From Nocardia blacklockiae (lineage in GTDB: Bacteria > Actinomycetota > Actinomycetes > Mycobacteriales > Mycobacteriaceae), in assembly GCF_015477355.1 (NCBI RefSeq), contig NZ_JADLRJ010000005.1:248001-312000 (forward strand): a stretch of DNA of 64,000 nt. The letters run 5' to 3'. The notes below the pieces were generated by a model. The model was not told where the DNA came from, searched no databases, and worked only from the letters and a program-made list of their open reading frames with translations. This document shows, piece after piece, positions 17,230-24,975 of this stretch. How positions within the stretch are numbered: the first letter of the stretch is position 1; every line of letters starts with the position of its first letter. The position numbers and the translations under genes are program-made.

Positions 17230-17778
17230 TTGGTGTGCCCCTTTGCAGTCCGAACACCGGGTCAACGGCGCTCCGGAATCGCGTACGGTGCGCAGCAACC
17301 CAACCCCACTGCGTCCCGCACCACATTCCACTTTGAGTGTTAGCTCTATCACACTGGGTTCTCAATCTAGGTAAAGGTATGGGGACTGCGCAAGACCGTC
17401 CCGAGATTTTTTGGTACGCCCGTCCCTGCAAATGCGACAAAGAACCGGGCAGTCTGCCCAATCAGTGCGACACGCCCGGTCCACCCCCGAAGACGCGCCG
17501 CTCTCCCCCCGCGTCTATACCCCTGACAGCACCTCCGGGAACCCCCGACCCCCGATCGTTACGAGACCGCGAACCACCGCCCCCACCCCCACACCAACCC
17601 CGGGCCGCCAGGCCCCGAGGCCCCTCACCCACCAAGGTTTTCGGCGCGGCTCGGTTTCGGGGTGTCGCTGCGCCGCGACGAAGGAGCAAGCAGCGACACC
17701 CCGAAACCGAGCCACTGAGGCGCCGAAAACCCGCGACGCCGAAGGCGTCGCCAATAACAGAGCCTCTACCCTTGGTGC
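17230..17778. other. whiB4/ponA2 divergent intergenic region
   Basis: This is about 550 bp without a convincing gene; overlapping open frames are low-complexity Pro/Arg-rich shadows. It must hold the divergent promoters of whiB4 and ponA2. Its right third is occupied by hairpin repeat copy B. The middle contains C-rich sequence on the plus strand. No Fur, WhiB or Crp site could be assigned with confidence. Confidence 0.5.
17636..17757 (-). repeat. Hairpin repeat element, copy B
   Basis: Read on the minus strand, it begins TTATT and the 25-nt head (17752 down to 17728) shared with copy A. It continues into a very long stem: a 23-bp perfect arm (17648-17670 with 17691-17713) extended by 12 bp (17636-17647 with 17720-17731), with a 6-nt bulge and a 20-nt loop. 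A separate 8-bp hairpin with a GAA loop (17733-17751) forms the head. It is placed between whiB4 and ponA2. Confidence 0.8.
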
Positions 17779-20145
17779 GTGCCGATCTCACAAACGCTCG
17801 CGAGGCTCGCCGGTGCGTGCGTCCTGGCGGCCGTGCTCATCGCCGGGCTGTTGTTCCCGCTCGCCGGTGGTTTCGGGTATGTGTCCAACCGGGCCGCCGA
17901 CGCCGTGGACAACGTGTCCGCGGAACTGGTCGAGGGCAACGCGCCCGCGGTGTCGACGATGGTGGACGCCGCCGGTAACCCCATCGCCTGGCTGTACGAG
18001 CAGCGCCGCTTCGAAGTGCCCAGCGACCGGATCTCCAACGACATGAAGTTGGCGATCGTGTCCATCGAGGACCGCCGGTTCGCCGAGCACGGCGGTGTGG
18101 ACTGGCAGGGCACGCTGCGCGCGTTCCTGACCAACACCTCGAGCGGCGAGGTGCAGCAGGGCGCGTCGACGCTGGATCAGCAGTACATCAAGAACTTCCA
18201 GCTGCTGGTGGTCGCGAAGACCGACGCCGAGCGCCGGGCCGCGATCGAGACGACGCCGGCACGCAAGCTGCGCGAGATCCGGATGGCGCTGACGCTCGAG
18301 AAGCAGCTGACCAAGGACGAGATCCTCACCCGGTATCTGAACATCGTCCCGTTCGGCAACGGCTCCTACGGCATTCAGGACGCCGCCCAGACCTACTTCG
18401 GCGTGGACGCCAAGGATCTGAAGGTGTCGCAGGCGGCGATGCTGGCGGGCATGGTGCAGAGTTCGTCGAAGCTGAACCCCTACACCAATCCCCAGGGTGT
18501 GCTCGATCGCCGGAACACCGTGCTGGAAACCATGATCCAGAACATCCCGAGCCGCGCCGAGGAGTTCCGCGCCGCCAAGACCGAACCGCTGGGCGTGCTG
18601 CCGGATCCGAAGGGTCTGCCGCGCGGCTGCATCGCCGCGGGCGACCGCGGTTTCTTCTGCGACTACGCGCTGCAGTACCTGGCCAATTCGGGCATCAGCA
18701 AGGAGCAGATCGACAAGGGCGGCTACACGATTCGCACCACCCTGGATCCGGCGGTGCAGAATTCGGTGAAGGCCGCCGTGTCGGGGGTGACCAAGCCGGA
18801 TCTGGAGGACATCGCGGAGGTCACCAGCATCATCGGCACGGGGCAGGACGCGCATCCGGTGCTGGCGATGGCCTCGAGCAGAACCTACGGCCTCAGCGGC
18901 GAGGGTCACGAAACCGTGCAGCCGCAACCGTATTCGCTGGTGGGTGACGGCGCGGGCTCGATCTTCAAGCTGTTCACGACGGCCGCGGCGATGGAGAAGG
19001 GGCTGGGTATCGCCGCCCAGCTGGACGTGCCGTCGTTCTTCTCCGCCAAGGGCATGGGTAACAGCGGCACGCCCGGGTGTCCGCCGGAGACGTACTGCGT
19101 GAAGAACGTGGGCAACTATCGGTCGCCGATGTCGGTGACCGAGGCGCTGGCGCAGTCGCCGAACACCGCGTTCGTCAAGCTCATTCAGGATGTCGGGGTG
19201 ACGCCGACGGTCGACATGGCGGTCCGGCTGGGCATGCGGTCCTACGCCGCGGCGGGCACCTCCGGGCACGGCAACCAGAGCCTGGCCGACATGGTCAAGC
19301 AGCAGAATCTGGGCTCGTTCACGCTGGGCCCGTTCGCGATCAACCCGCTGGAGCTGTCCAATGTGGCGGCGACGCTGGGTTCGGGGGGCAAGTGGTGCCC
19401 GCCGTCGCCGATCCGCGAGGTGATCGACCGCAACGGCAAGCAGGTGCCGCTGACGCAGCCGTCGTGCGAGCAGGTCGTGGAGCCGGGGCTGGCGAACACG
19501 CTCGCGAACGCGATGAGCAAGGACAGCATCAGCGGCACCGCGGCCGGTTCGGCGCACGCGGCCGGCTGGACCGCGCCGATGTCGGCGAAGACGGGAACCA
19601 CCGAGAGCCACCGGTCCTCGGCCTTCCTGGGCTTCACCAACTCGCTGGCCGGGGCGGCCTACATCTACGGCGACTCGCCGACGCCCGGCGAGATCTGCTC
19701 GTTCCCGCTGCGCAGCTGCGGCGACGGCAACCTGTACGGCGGTAACGAACCGGCCCGCAGCTGGTTCGACGGCATCAAACCGGTGCTGGATCGCTTCCCG
19801 CCGCCGGGCCTGCCGGCGGAGGACGACAAGTACGTGCGGGGTGCCAACAATTCGCAGATCCCCGACGTGGTGGGCATGACCGAGGCCGAGGCGCGCTCGA
19901 CGCTGATCGGCGCGGGGTTCCAGGTGACGATGGTGACCGTGCCCGCCGCCCCGGCCAAGGGCACCGTCATCGGCACCACGCCGAACGGCTCGGCGATCCC
20001 GGGCTCGGTGATCACGGTGAACATCAGCGACGGGACGCTGCGCGAACCGCCGCCGCCCGGCCCGCCCCCGATCCCGAACCTGCCGGGGCTGCCGCCACCA
20101 CCGCGCCTGCCCCCCATCCCGATTCCGATCCCGATTCCGCGGTGA
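17779..20145 (+). CDS. ponA2: Bifunctional class A penicillin-binding protein with PASTA domain (PonA2-like)
   Basis: The GTG at 17779 gives 788 residues. One N-terminal membrane helix (residues 8-30) is followed by a GT51 glycosyltransferase domain with the catalytic Glu in IEDRRFAEHGGVDWQG and the motif QGASTLDQQYIKN. The transpeptidase has GAGSIFKLFT (SxxK), SPN (SxN) and SAKTGTTESH (KTG). A single PASTA domain (NSQIPDVVGMTEAEARSTL, about 695-755) precedes a Pro-rich tail that ends in IPIPIPIPR repeats. It polymerises and crosslinks peptidoglycan outside the membrane. Position next to whiB4 matches Rv3682. Confidence 0.95.
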   Translation: MPISQTLARLAGACVLAAVLIAGLLFPLAGGFGYVSNRAADAVDNVSAELVEGNAPAVSTMVDAAGNPIAWLYEQRRFEVPSDRISNDMKLAIVSIEDRRFAEHGGVDWQGTLRAFLTNTSSGEVQQGASTLDQQYIKNFQLLVVAKTDAERRAAIETTPARKLREIRMALTLEKQLTKDEILTRYLNIVPFGNGSYGIQDAAQTYFGVDAKDLKVSQAAMLAGMVQSSSKLNPYTNPQGVLDRRNTVLETMIQNIPSRAEEFRAAKTEPLGVLPDPKGLPRGCIAAGDRGFFCDYALQYLANSGISKEQIDKGGYTIRTTLDPAVQNSVKAAVSGVTKPDLEDIAEVTSIIGTGQDAHPVLAMASSRTYGLSGEGHETVQPQPYSLVGDGAGSIFKLFTTAAAMEKGLGIAAQLDVPSFFSAKGMGNSGTPGCPPETYCVKNVGNYRSPMSVTEALAQSPNTAFVKLIQDVGVTPTVDMAVRLGMRSYAAAGTSGHGNQSLADMVKQQNLGSFTLGPFAINPLELSNVAATLGSGGKWCPPSPIREVIDRNGKQVPLTQPSCEQVVEPGLANTLANAMSKDSISGTAAGSAHAAGWTAPMSAKTGTTESHRSSAFLGFTNSLAGAAYIYGDSPTPGEICSFPLRSCGDGNLYGGNEPARSWFDGIKPVLDRFPPPGLPAEDDKYVRGANNSQIPDVVGMTEAEARSTLIGAGFQVTMVTVPAAPAKGTVIGTTPNGSAIPGSVITVNISDGTLREPPPPGPPPIPNLPGLPPPPRLPPIPIPIPIPR

Positions 20146-20194
20146 TCCCGGCCGAAAAACATGCCGGGATGACAGAGGCGGGAGAGGCCTGAAC

Positions 20195-20234
20195 CACGAG
20201 GGCCCGCTACCTGTTCGGGTAGCGGGCCCTCGTG
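20195..20234. terminator. Bidirectional hairpin terminator
   Basis: A 17-bp perfect stem CACGAGGGCCCGCTACC (20195-20211) pairs with 20218-20234 over a short loop. It lies between the convergent ponA2 and GatB/YqeY-domain genes. Confidence 0.9.
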
Positions 20235-20255
20235 TGTTCGGTGTCGGCTGCGGGG

Positions 20256-20720
20256 CTACAGCCTCGCCTTCACCGCCGCGGAGACGCGGGAGCCGTCGGC
20301 GCGCCCGGCCGCCAGACCGGTGGCGACCTTCATGACCTGGCCCATCTGGCGCATGCCGGGCCGCTCCCCGAGTTCCTCGGCGACCTGGGCGATGGCGGTG
20401 TCGGCGAGGTCGGCCACCTCCGCGTCGGTCAGCGGGGTGGGCAGGTACTCGTGGATGATCTCTTCCTCGGCGCGCTCGTTGGCGGCGAGTTCGCCGCGCC
20501 CGGCCTGCTCGTAGACCACGGCGGCCTCGTTGCGCTTCTTGGCCTCCTTGCCGAGCACGGCGAGGACGTCGGCGTCGCTGAGTTCCCGCGCCTGCGGCCC
20601 GGCGACCTCGGCGTTCTGGATCGCGGCCAGCAGCATCCGCACGGTGTTGGTGCGCAGCGCGTCCTTGGCCTTCATCGCGGCGGTCAGATCGGTCCGCAGC
20701 TTGGCTTTGAGTTCCGACAT
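20256..20720 (-). CDS. GatB/YqeY domain-containing protein
   Basis: The 154-residue product fits the YqeY family: MSELKAKLRTDLTAAMKAKD, LRTNTVRMLLAAIQNAEV, LGKEAKKRNEAAVVYEQAGR and a C-terminal GRADGSRVSAAVKARL. The family resembles the tRNA-binding tail of the amidotransferase GatB but stands alone; its role is not settled, with aspartyl/glutamyl-tRNA quality control suggested. It is convergent with ponA2 and divergent from the metallophosphoesterase. Confidence 0.92.
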   Translation of the reverse strand: MSELKAKLRTDLTAAMKAKDALRTNTVRMLLAAIQNAEVAGPQARELSDADVLAVLGKEAKKRNEAAVVYEQAGRGELAANERAEEEIIHEYLPTPLTDAEVADLADTAIAQVAEELGERPGMRQMGQVMKVATGLAAGRADGSRVSAAVKARL

Positions 20721-20836
20721 GCGCTCACGGTAGCCCGCCCGCGAGCGCGGTCACACTCCATTTGCGCCACGCCCGGCCGTGTCCCTGTGCGGAATCACAC
20801 TCGGTGTTCGTCACACCGGTCGCCTATCCTGAGCGA

Positions 20837-21800
20837 ATGCCCGTCTTCTCGTCCCAGGTACTCCGACGAGCCGCGCTGGGCACCGCCGCAGCAGGTGCCG
20901 CCGGGATCGGATACGCCTCGCTGATCGAACGCAATGCCTTCGTGCTGCGGGAGGCGACGCTGCCGGTACTGCAACCGGGCTCGGCGAGCCTGCGGGTACT
21001 GCACCTCAGCGACCTACACATGACGCCCGGCCAGCGCCTCAAGCAGGCCTGGGTGCGGGAGCTGGCCCGGCTGGAGCCGGATCTCGTGGTGAACACCGGC
21101 GACAATCTCGCCCACCCGCGAGCCGTGCCCGCGGTGGTGCAGTCGCTGTCGGAGCTGCTGGCCCGCCCGGGGATCTTCGTGTTCGGCAGCAACGACTACT
21201 TCGCGCCGGTGCCGAAGAACCCGCTGAAGTACTTCGACAAGAACCACAAGCGCGTGCACGGGGCGCCGCTGCCCTGGCAGGACCTGCGCGCGGCGTTCAC
21301 CGAGCGCGGCTGGCTGGACCTGACCCACGTGCGCCGCGATCTCGAGGTCGCCGGGATCAAGATCTCCACCGCCGGCGTCGACGACCCGCACCTGAAGCGG
21401 GACCGCTACGAGACGGTGGCCGGCAGCCCGAACCCGTTGGCGGAGTTGAGCATCGGCCTCACCCACTCCCCCGAGCCGCGGGTGCTGGACCGGTTCGCCA
21501 CCGACGGTTACGACCTGGTGCTGGCCGGTCACACGCACGGCGGGCAGCTGTGTCTGCCGGGCTTCGGCGCGCTGGTCACCAACTGCGGCATCGACCGCTC
21601 CCGGGTGAAGGGCGCCTCCCGCTGGGGCGCGCACACCCGGCTACACGTGTCCGCCGGACTGGGCACCTCGCCCTGGGCGGCCCTACCGGTTCTGCTGCCG
21701 TCCCGAGGCGACATTGCTCACTCTGGTCGCGGCTCCGCCCGAACGCCCGATTGCCGACAGCGGCCACGGGGTATCGGAATCGGAGGCGATAGCGCGCTAG
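20837..21800 (+). CDS. Metallophosphoesterase (Rv3683-like) with an apparent +1 frameshift near its 3' end
   Basis: From the ATG at 20837 the protein starts with a Tat/Sec-like or membrane N-terminus (RRAALGTAAAGAAGIGYA). Calcineurin-like metal motifs follow: LHLSDLHMTPG, VVNTGDNLAHPR, FVFGSNDYF and LAGHTHGGQLCLPG. At 21676-21683 (GGGCGGCCC) the frame slips: after GLGTSPWA the expected C-terminus YRFCCRPEATLLTL appears only in the +1 frame, which ends at a TAG at 21800 (about 320 residues in total). Without the extra G the gene is intact. With it, translation runs on into the next ORF. It may be a real mutation or an assembly error. Confidence 0.82.
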
Positions 21801-21841
21801 GGTGTCGCCGAGGCGGCGGAACATCAGGCAGGGGACGAGGG

Positions 21842-23197
21842 TTGAACAGCGGTTTCGAGCGACGACCGAACGATCCGACCGCGGCGAGCGGATCCGTCCC
21901 GAGTCCCCCGCCACCCGGCGGCCCGCACCCGGCGCCCGACGAGTCGGCGCAGACGGAGGAGTTCCGCCGCACCGACCGGCACGAGACGAGCGCACCGGCG
22001 CAGCAGCTGAATTTCGCGGCGGGCGCGCGGCCGTTGGCGTCCGGGGCCGCCGACGCGCTTGCCGCAGAACGCTTTCCCGACTCCGACGCGGTCCCGACGC
22101 AGGAATTCGCGTCCACGGTGCCGCACGCCCGGACCGCCGCGCCGACGAATGCCGATGCGGCGCAGGACTTCTCGGATCACGTCAGGTCCGCTCGGCAGGA
22201 CGCGCCGCCGAGTAGCGGTGCGCCGCAGGGCACGTCGGACCCGATGCCGCTGTGGCAGTCGGCCGCGGCGACGACGCCGCTCATGCAGCAGCAGCGATTA
22301 CCGACCGGGCCGGGCCCGTCCGCCGCGCCGCGGCCGGAGCAGCCCTGGCAGCTGGGACCGGCGTCGCCGCAAGCGAATTCGTCGTGGAACGGGCCGCAGC
22401 ATCCGCCGACCTCGACCTACGAGGTGCCGCCGTACCGGCCGGCCGAGGGCGGGGGCAATCGCACGGCATGGGTGTTCGGCGGGATCGGCGCACTCGTGGT
22501 GGTGGCGCTGGCCGTGACGGTCGCGTTGATCGTGTCCGGCCGCAACTCGCCCGAGTCCGGCGCACCGGCCGCCGGGCCGTCCATGGTGAGCGCGCTGACC
22601 AGCGGCAAAGGCGCACCTCCCACGACGCGCCCGAGTCCGGCGGCTCCCGTACCGAGCGCGGTCGCGCCGCTGGTGCCCGGCTACCAGGTGGTGTCCATCC
22701 CGGAGCGGGGTGCGGCCTACGACGTGCCCCAGGACTGGAAGATCGACCCGCTCGGCACGGCCGTGTGGGGCAGCCCGCCCGACAGCGTCGACATCGCGGG
22801 GCTGACCCAGGACGGCAAGGACTACTGCCCGAGCTACACCCGCACCAACACCTTCCTCACGATGTCGCCGCAGCGCGATCCGGGCGCCGCGGCCACCGAT
22901 GTCGGCGCCCGCATGGCCAAGGTCGGCTGGGCCTCGACCGCTGTCACCGCGGGCGCAGTGGAACCGCTCGAGTCGCTCGACGGCCAACTGCACGGCAGCT
23001 TCGTCGAAACCACCGGCACCGCACCGCCGCCCGCCCCCGGCTGCGCCGCCACCTTCTCCGTCTACACGTTCGCGTTCCCGAGCGAGAACGGCAGCTTCGT
23101 GATGACGATCGCCGCCGACACCGGCGTCGACAAGGCCGTCGACAAGCCGACCGCCAAACGCGTCCTCGCCAGCATCCGCCCCCTGCCGGACCGGTGA
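21842..23197 (+). CDS. Single-pass membrane protein with Pro-rich cytoplasmic region and unknown extracellular domain
   Basis: A TTG at 21842 preceded by GGGGACGAGGG gives 451 residues. Residues 1-200 are disordered, rich in Pro, Ala and Gln. One membrane helix (WVFGGIGALVVVALAVTVAL, about 210-230) follows. The C-terminal domain outside (about 265-451) has four Cys spread through KDYCPSYTR, GCAATFSVY and nearby, and a conserved-looking GYQVVSIPERGAAYDVPQDW start. This layout is common in Mycobacteriales membrane proteins of unknown function. As sequenced, it is in frame with the preceding frameshifted gene, with no stop between. Confidence 0.8.
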   Translation: MNSGFERRPNDPTAASGSVPSPPPPGGPHPAPDESAQTEEFRRTDRHETSAPAQQLNFAAGARPLASGAADALAAERFPDSDAVPTQEFASTVPHARTAAPTNADAAQDFSDHVRSARQDAPPSSGAPQGTSDPMPLWQSAAATTPLMQQQRLPTGPGPSAAPRPEQPWQLGPASPQANSSWNGPQHPPTSTYEVPPYRPAEGGGNRTAWVFGGIGALVVVALAVTVALIVSGRNSPESGAPAAGPSMVSALTSGKGAPPTTRPSPAAPVPSAVAPLVPGYQVVSIPERGAAYDVPQDWKIDPLGTAVWGSPPDSVDIAGLTQDGKDYCPSYTRTNTFLTMSPQRDPGAAATDVGARMAKVGWASTAVTAGAVEPLESLDGQLHGSFVETTGTAPPPAPGCAATFSVYTFAFPSENGSFVMTIAADTGVDKAVDKPTAKRVLASIRPLPDR

Positions 23198-23252
23198 CCA
23201 GCGGATTTAACGCGTGACCGAACCCTGTTGTAAGCTACGACAGGTTCGCTCA

Positions 23253-23327
<75 letters not shown>

Positions 23328-23348
23328 TCGTGTGTGGAGACACGACAG

Positions 23349-23379
23349 GGCCCTCGATCAGCATTGCTGGTCGGGGGCC
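23349..23379 (+). terminator. Hairpin downstream of tRNA-Pro
   Basis: The arms GGCCCTCGATCAGCA and TGCTGGTCGGGGGCC form a 13-15 bp stem with two G:U pairs and a very short loop, just after the tRNA and followed by TTACTCG. This is a likely terminator of the tRNA transcript. Confidence 0.7.
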
Positions 23380-23511
23380 TTACTCGTTTTCGGGGGCCGT
23401 CTGTTCGCGCCGCTTACGTACGTAGGTGTCGCTGTCTGCGGATGTCGCTCCGGCGTCCGGTCGCCAGAATCGCGCCATGGAGATTTCACAGGCCGTACGG
23501 AATCGGAAGCG

Positions 23512-24924
23512 ATGAATTATCCACCGGGACCGCGACATTCGAATCCTGGCGGGCCCATTCCAGGGCCGGTGCCGCCGCGGCAACCGGGATGGGGGCCGCC
23601 GCAGCCGCCGCCGCGGTGGCAACCGCCTCGCAAGCCGCGGCGGTCCGCGTGGGGTGTGGTCGTGGCGGTCGCCTGCTGCGTGCTCGCCGTGGTGGCGGTC
23701 GTGGTGTTCGCGGTGGTCCGGCAAGCCGTGCGGTCGCCGGGCGACGGGGGCGGTGCGGTCGCCGCCGACAAGACCATCGTGCGGCCGGGCCACGAGAAGG
23801 ACGGACCCGCGGTGGCGGACGGCGCTCCGCTACACGAGACCGCGAATCCCACCGCGTCGGTGTATCAGGGCACGCCCGTGGTGCAGGCCTGCAATCTGCT
23901 GAGCCTCGCGGACCTCGCCCGGCTGGGTATTCCGATCGATGCCAACACCATGCCGAACAGCGTGACCTTCGAGCGCACGTATATCGCCGCCGACGGCGCC
24001 GGGCCGCTGGTGCCCGGTCAATTCCGCGCGAAGGCCGCCACGTTCGCGCTCAACAAATGCGACTTCTCCTTCGTCACTCCCCCCGGTGGCACCGGGAACA
24101 GGCTGAACATCGCGGTGATGCAGGATGCCTACCAGCCCGGCGTCGGCGAGCAGGACAAATATCCGGGCGCCCAGAAATTCGGCGACGTGAATGTGTCCTC
24201 GCACCTGGACGATCTGCCGAACCCGGACGATCGCCGCGGCGGAGTGTCGATGTGGTACCACGGCGTGGTGGTCGATCTCGACGTGTCGCTCACCCCGGAC
24301 GGCTACGGCTCGAAAATGCACGACATCGCCACCGTGATCGCGAACAATCTGCAAACGCAGGCGACCGCGCCCACCGGCCTCGCGACGCTGTCCTACGACC
24401 AGGCGACATTCCCGAAACCGGTCGCGCAACCCTGTCCGCTGCTCACCGCCGACGTCTTCGGAGCGGCCTATCAGGCACCCTTGTCGCCGCTGGTGGTGGA
24501 GCAGCCCGCGACGGCGGTCGGAAAGGTCAGCTTCGCCACCGAGGGCGATTCCAACAGCTACAACTATGTCGAGATCAATTGTTCCCGGGGCACCGGTCAA
24601 GTGGATCCCGGTGACCGACAGGCGATTTCGCTACAGATCACCAGCTATCTGTCGGAGCAGCCCGCGAAGAACAACTTCGCCTTCGGCCGCGAACACCACA
24701 ACGGAAAGCCGACCGGCGTGCCGCTCGGCGACGACGCCATGATCCTCGCCGACCCCAGCCTGCCGGGGGCCTATGGTGTATTGCAGATCCGCAAGGGCCG
24801 TTTCGTGCTCGAACTCAGCGCCCGGGACGAGAAACATCCGCAGGGGCTGACGCCCGACGAGGCCGCGACGCTGCTCGTCCCGGCAGCCCGGCAGGTGATG
24901 CGGAATTTCGGCGATCAGAACTAG
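23512..24924 (+). CDS. Membrane-anchored protein of unknown function with two Cys-bearing DUF3558-like halves
   Basis: The ATG at 23512 gives 470 residues. A Pro-rich cytoplasmic N-terminus (residues 1-45) leads to one membrane helix (AWGVVVAVACCVLAVVAVVV). The extracellular part has two similar modules beginning VVQACNLLSLADLARLGIPI and VAQPCPLLTADVFGAAYQAP. Each holds a Cys followed by a hydrophobic LL and later a second Cys (LNKCDFSFVTPP, VEINCSRGTG). This repeats the pattern of DUF3558-type actinobacterial exported proteins. Role unknown. It lies upstream of the LuxR-type regulator on the same strand with a 51-bp gap. Confidence 0.75.
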   Translation: MNYPPGPRHSNPGGPIPGPVPPRQPGWGPPQPPPRWQPPRKPRRSAWGVVVAVACCVLAVVAVVVFAVVRQAVRSPGDGGGAVAADKTIVRPGHEKDGPAVADGAPLHETANPTASVYQGTPVVQACNLLSLADLARLGIPIDANTMPNSVTFERTYIAADGAGPLVPGQFRAKAATFALNKCDFSFVTPPGGTGNRLNIAVMQDAYQPGVGEQDKYPGAQKFGDVNVSSHLDDLPNPDDRRGGVSMWYHGVVVDLDVSLTPDGYGSKMHDIATVIANNLQTQATAPTGLATLSYDQATFPKPVAQPCPLLTADVFGAAYQAPLSPLVVEQPATAVGKVSFATEGDSNSYNYVEINCSRGTGQVDPGDRQAISLQITSYLSEQPAKNNFAFGREHHNGKPTGVPLGDDAMILADPSLPGAYGVLQIRKGRFVLELSARDEKHPQGLTPDEAATLLVPAARQVMRNFGDQN

Positions 24925-24975
24925 CCGCGCCGGGTAGCACCGCGGGCCCGGCGCGTTATCGAGAAGGAATGCTGT

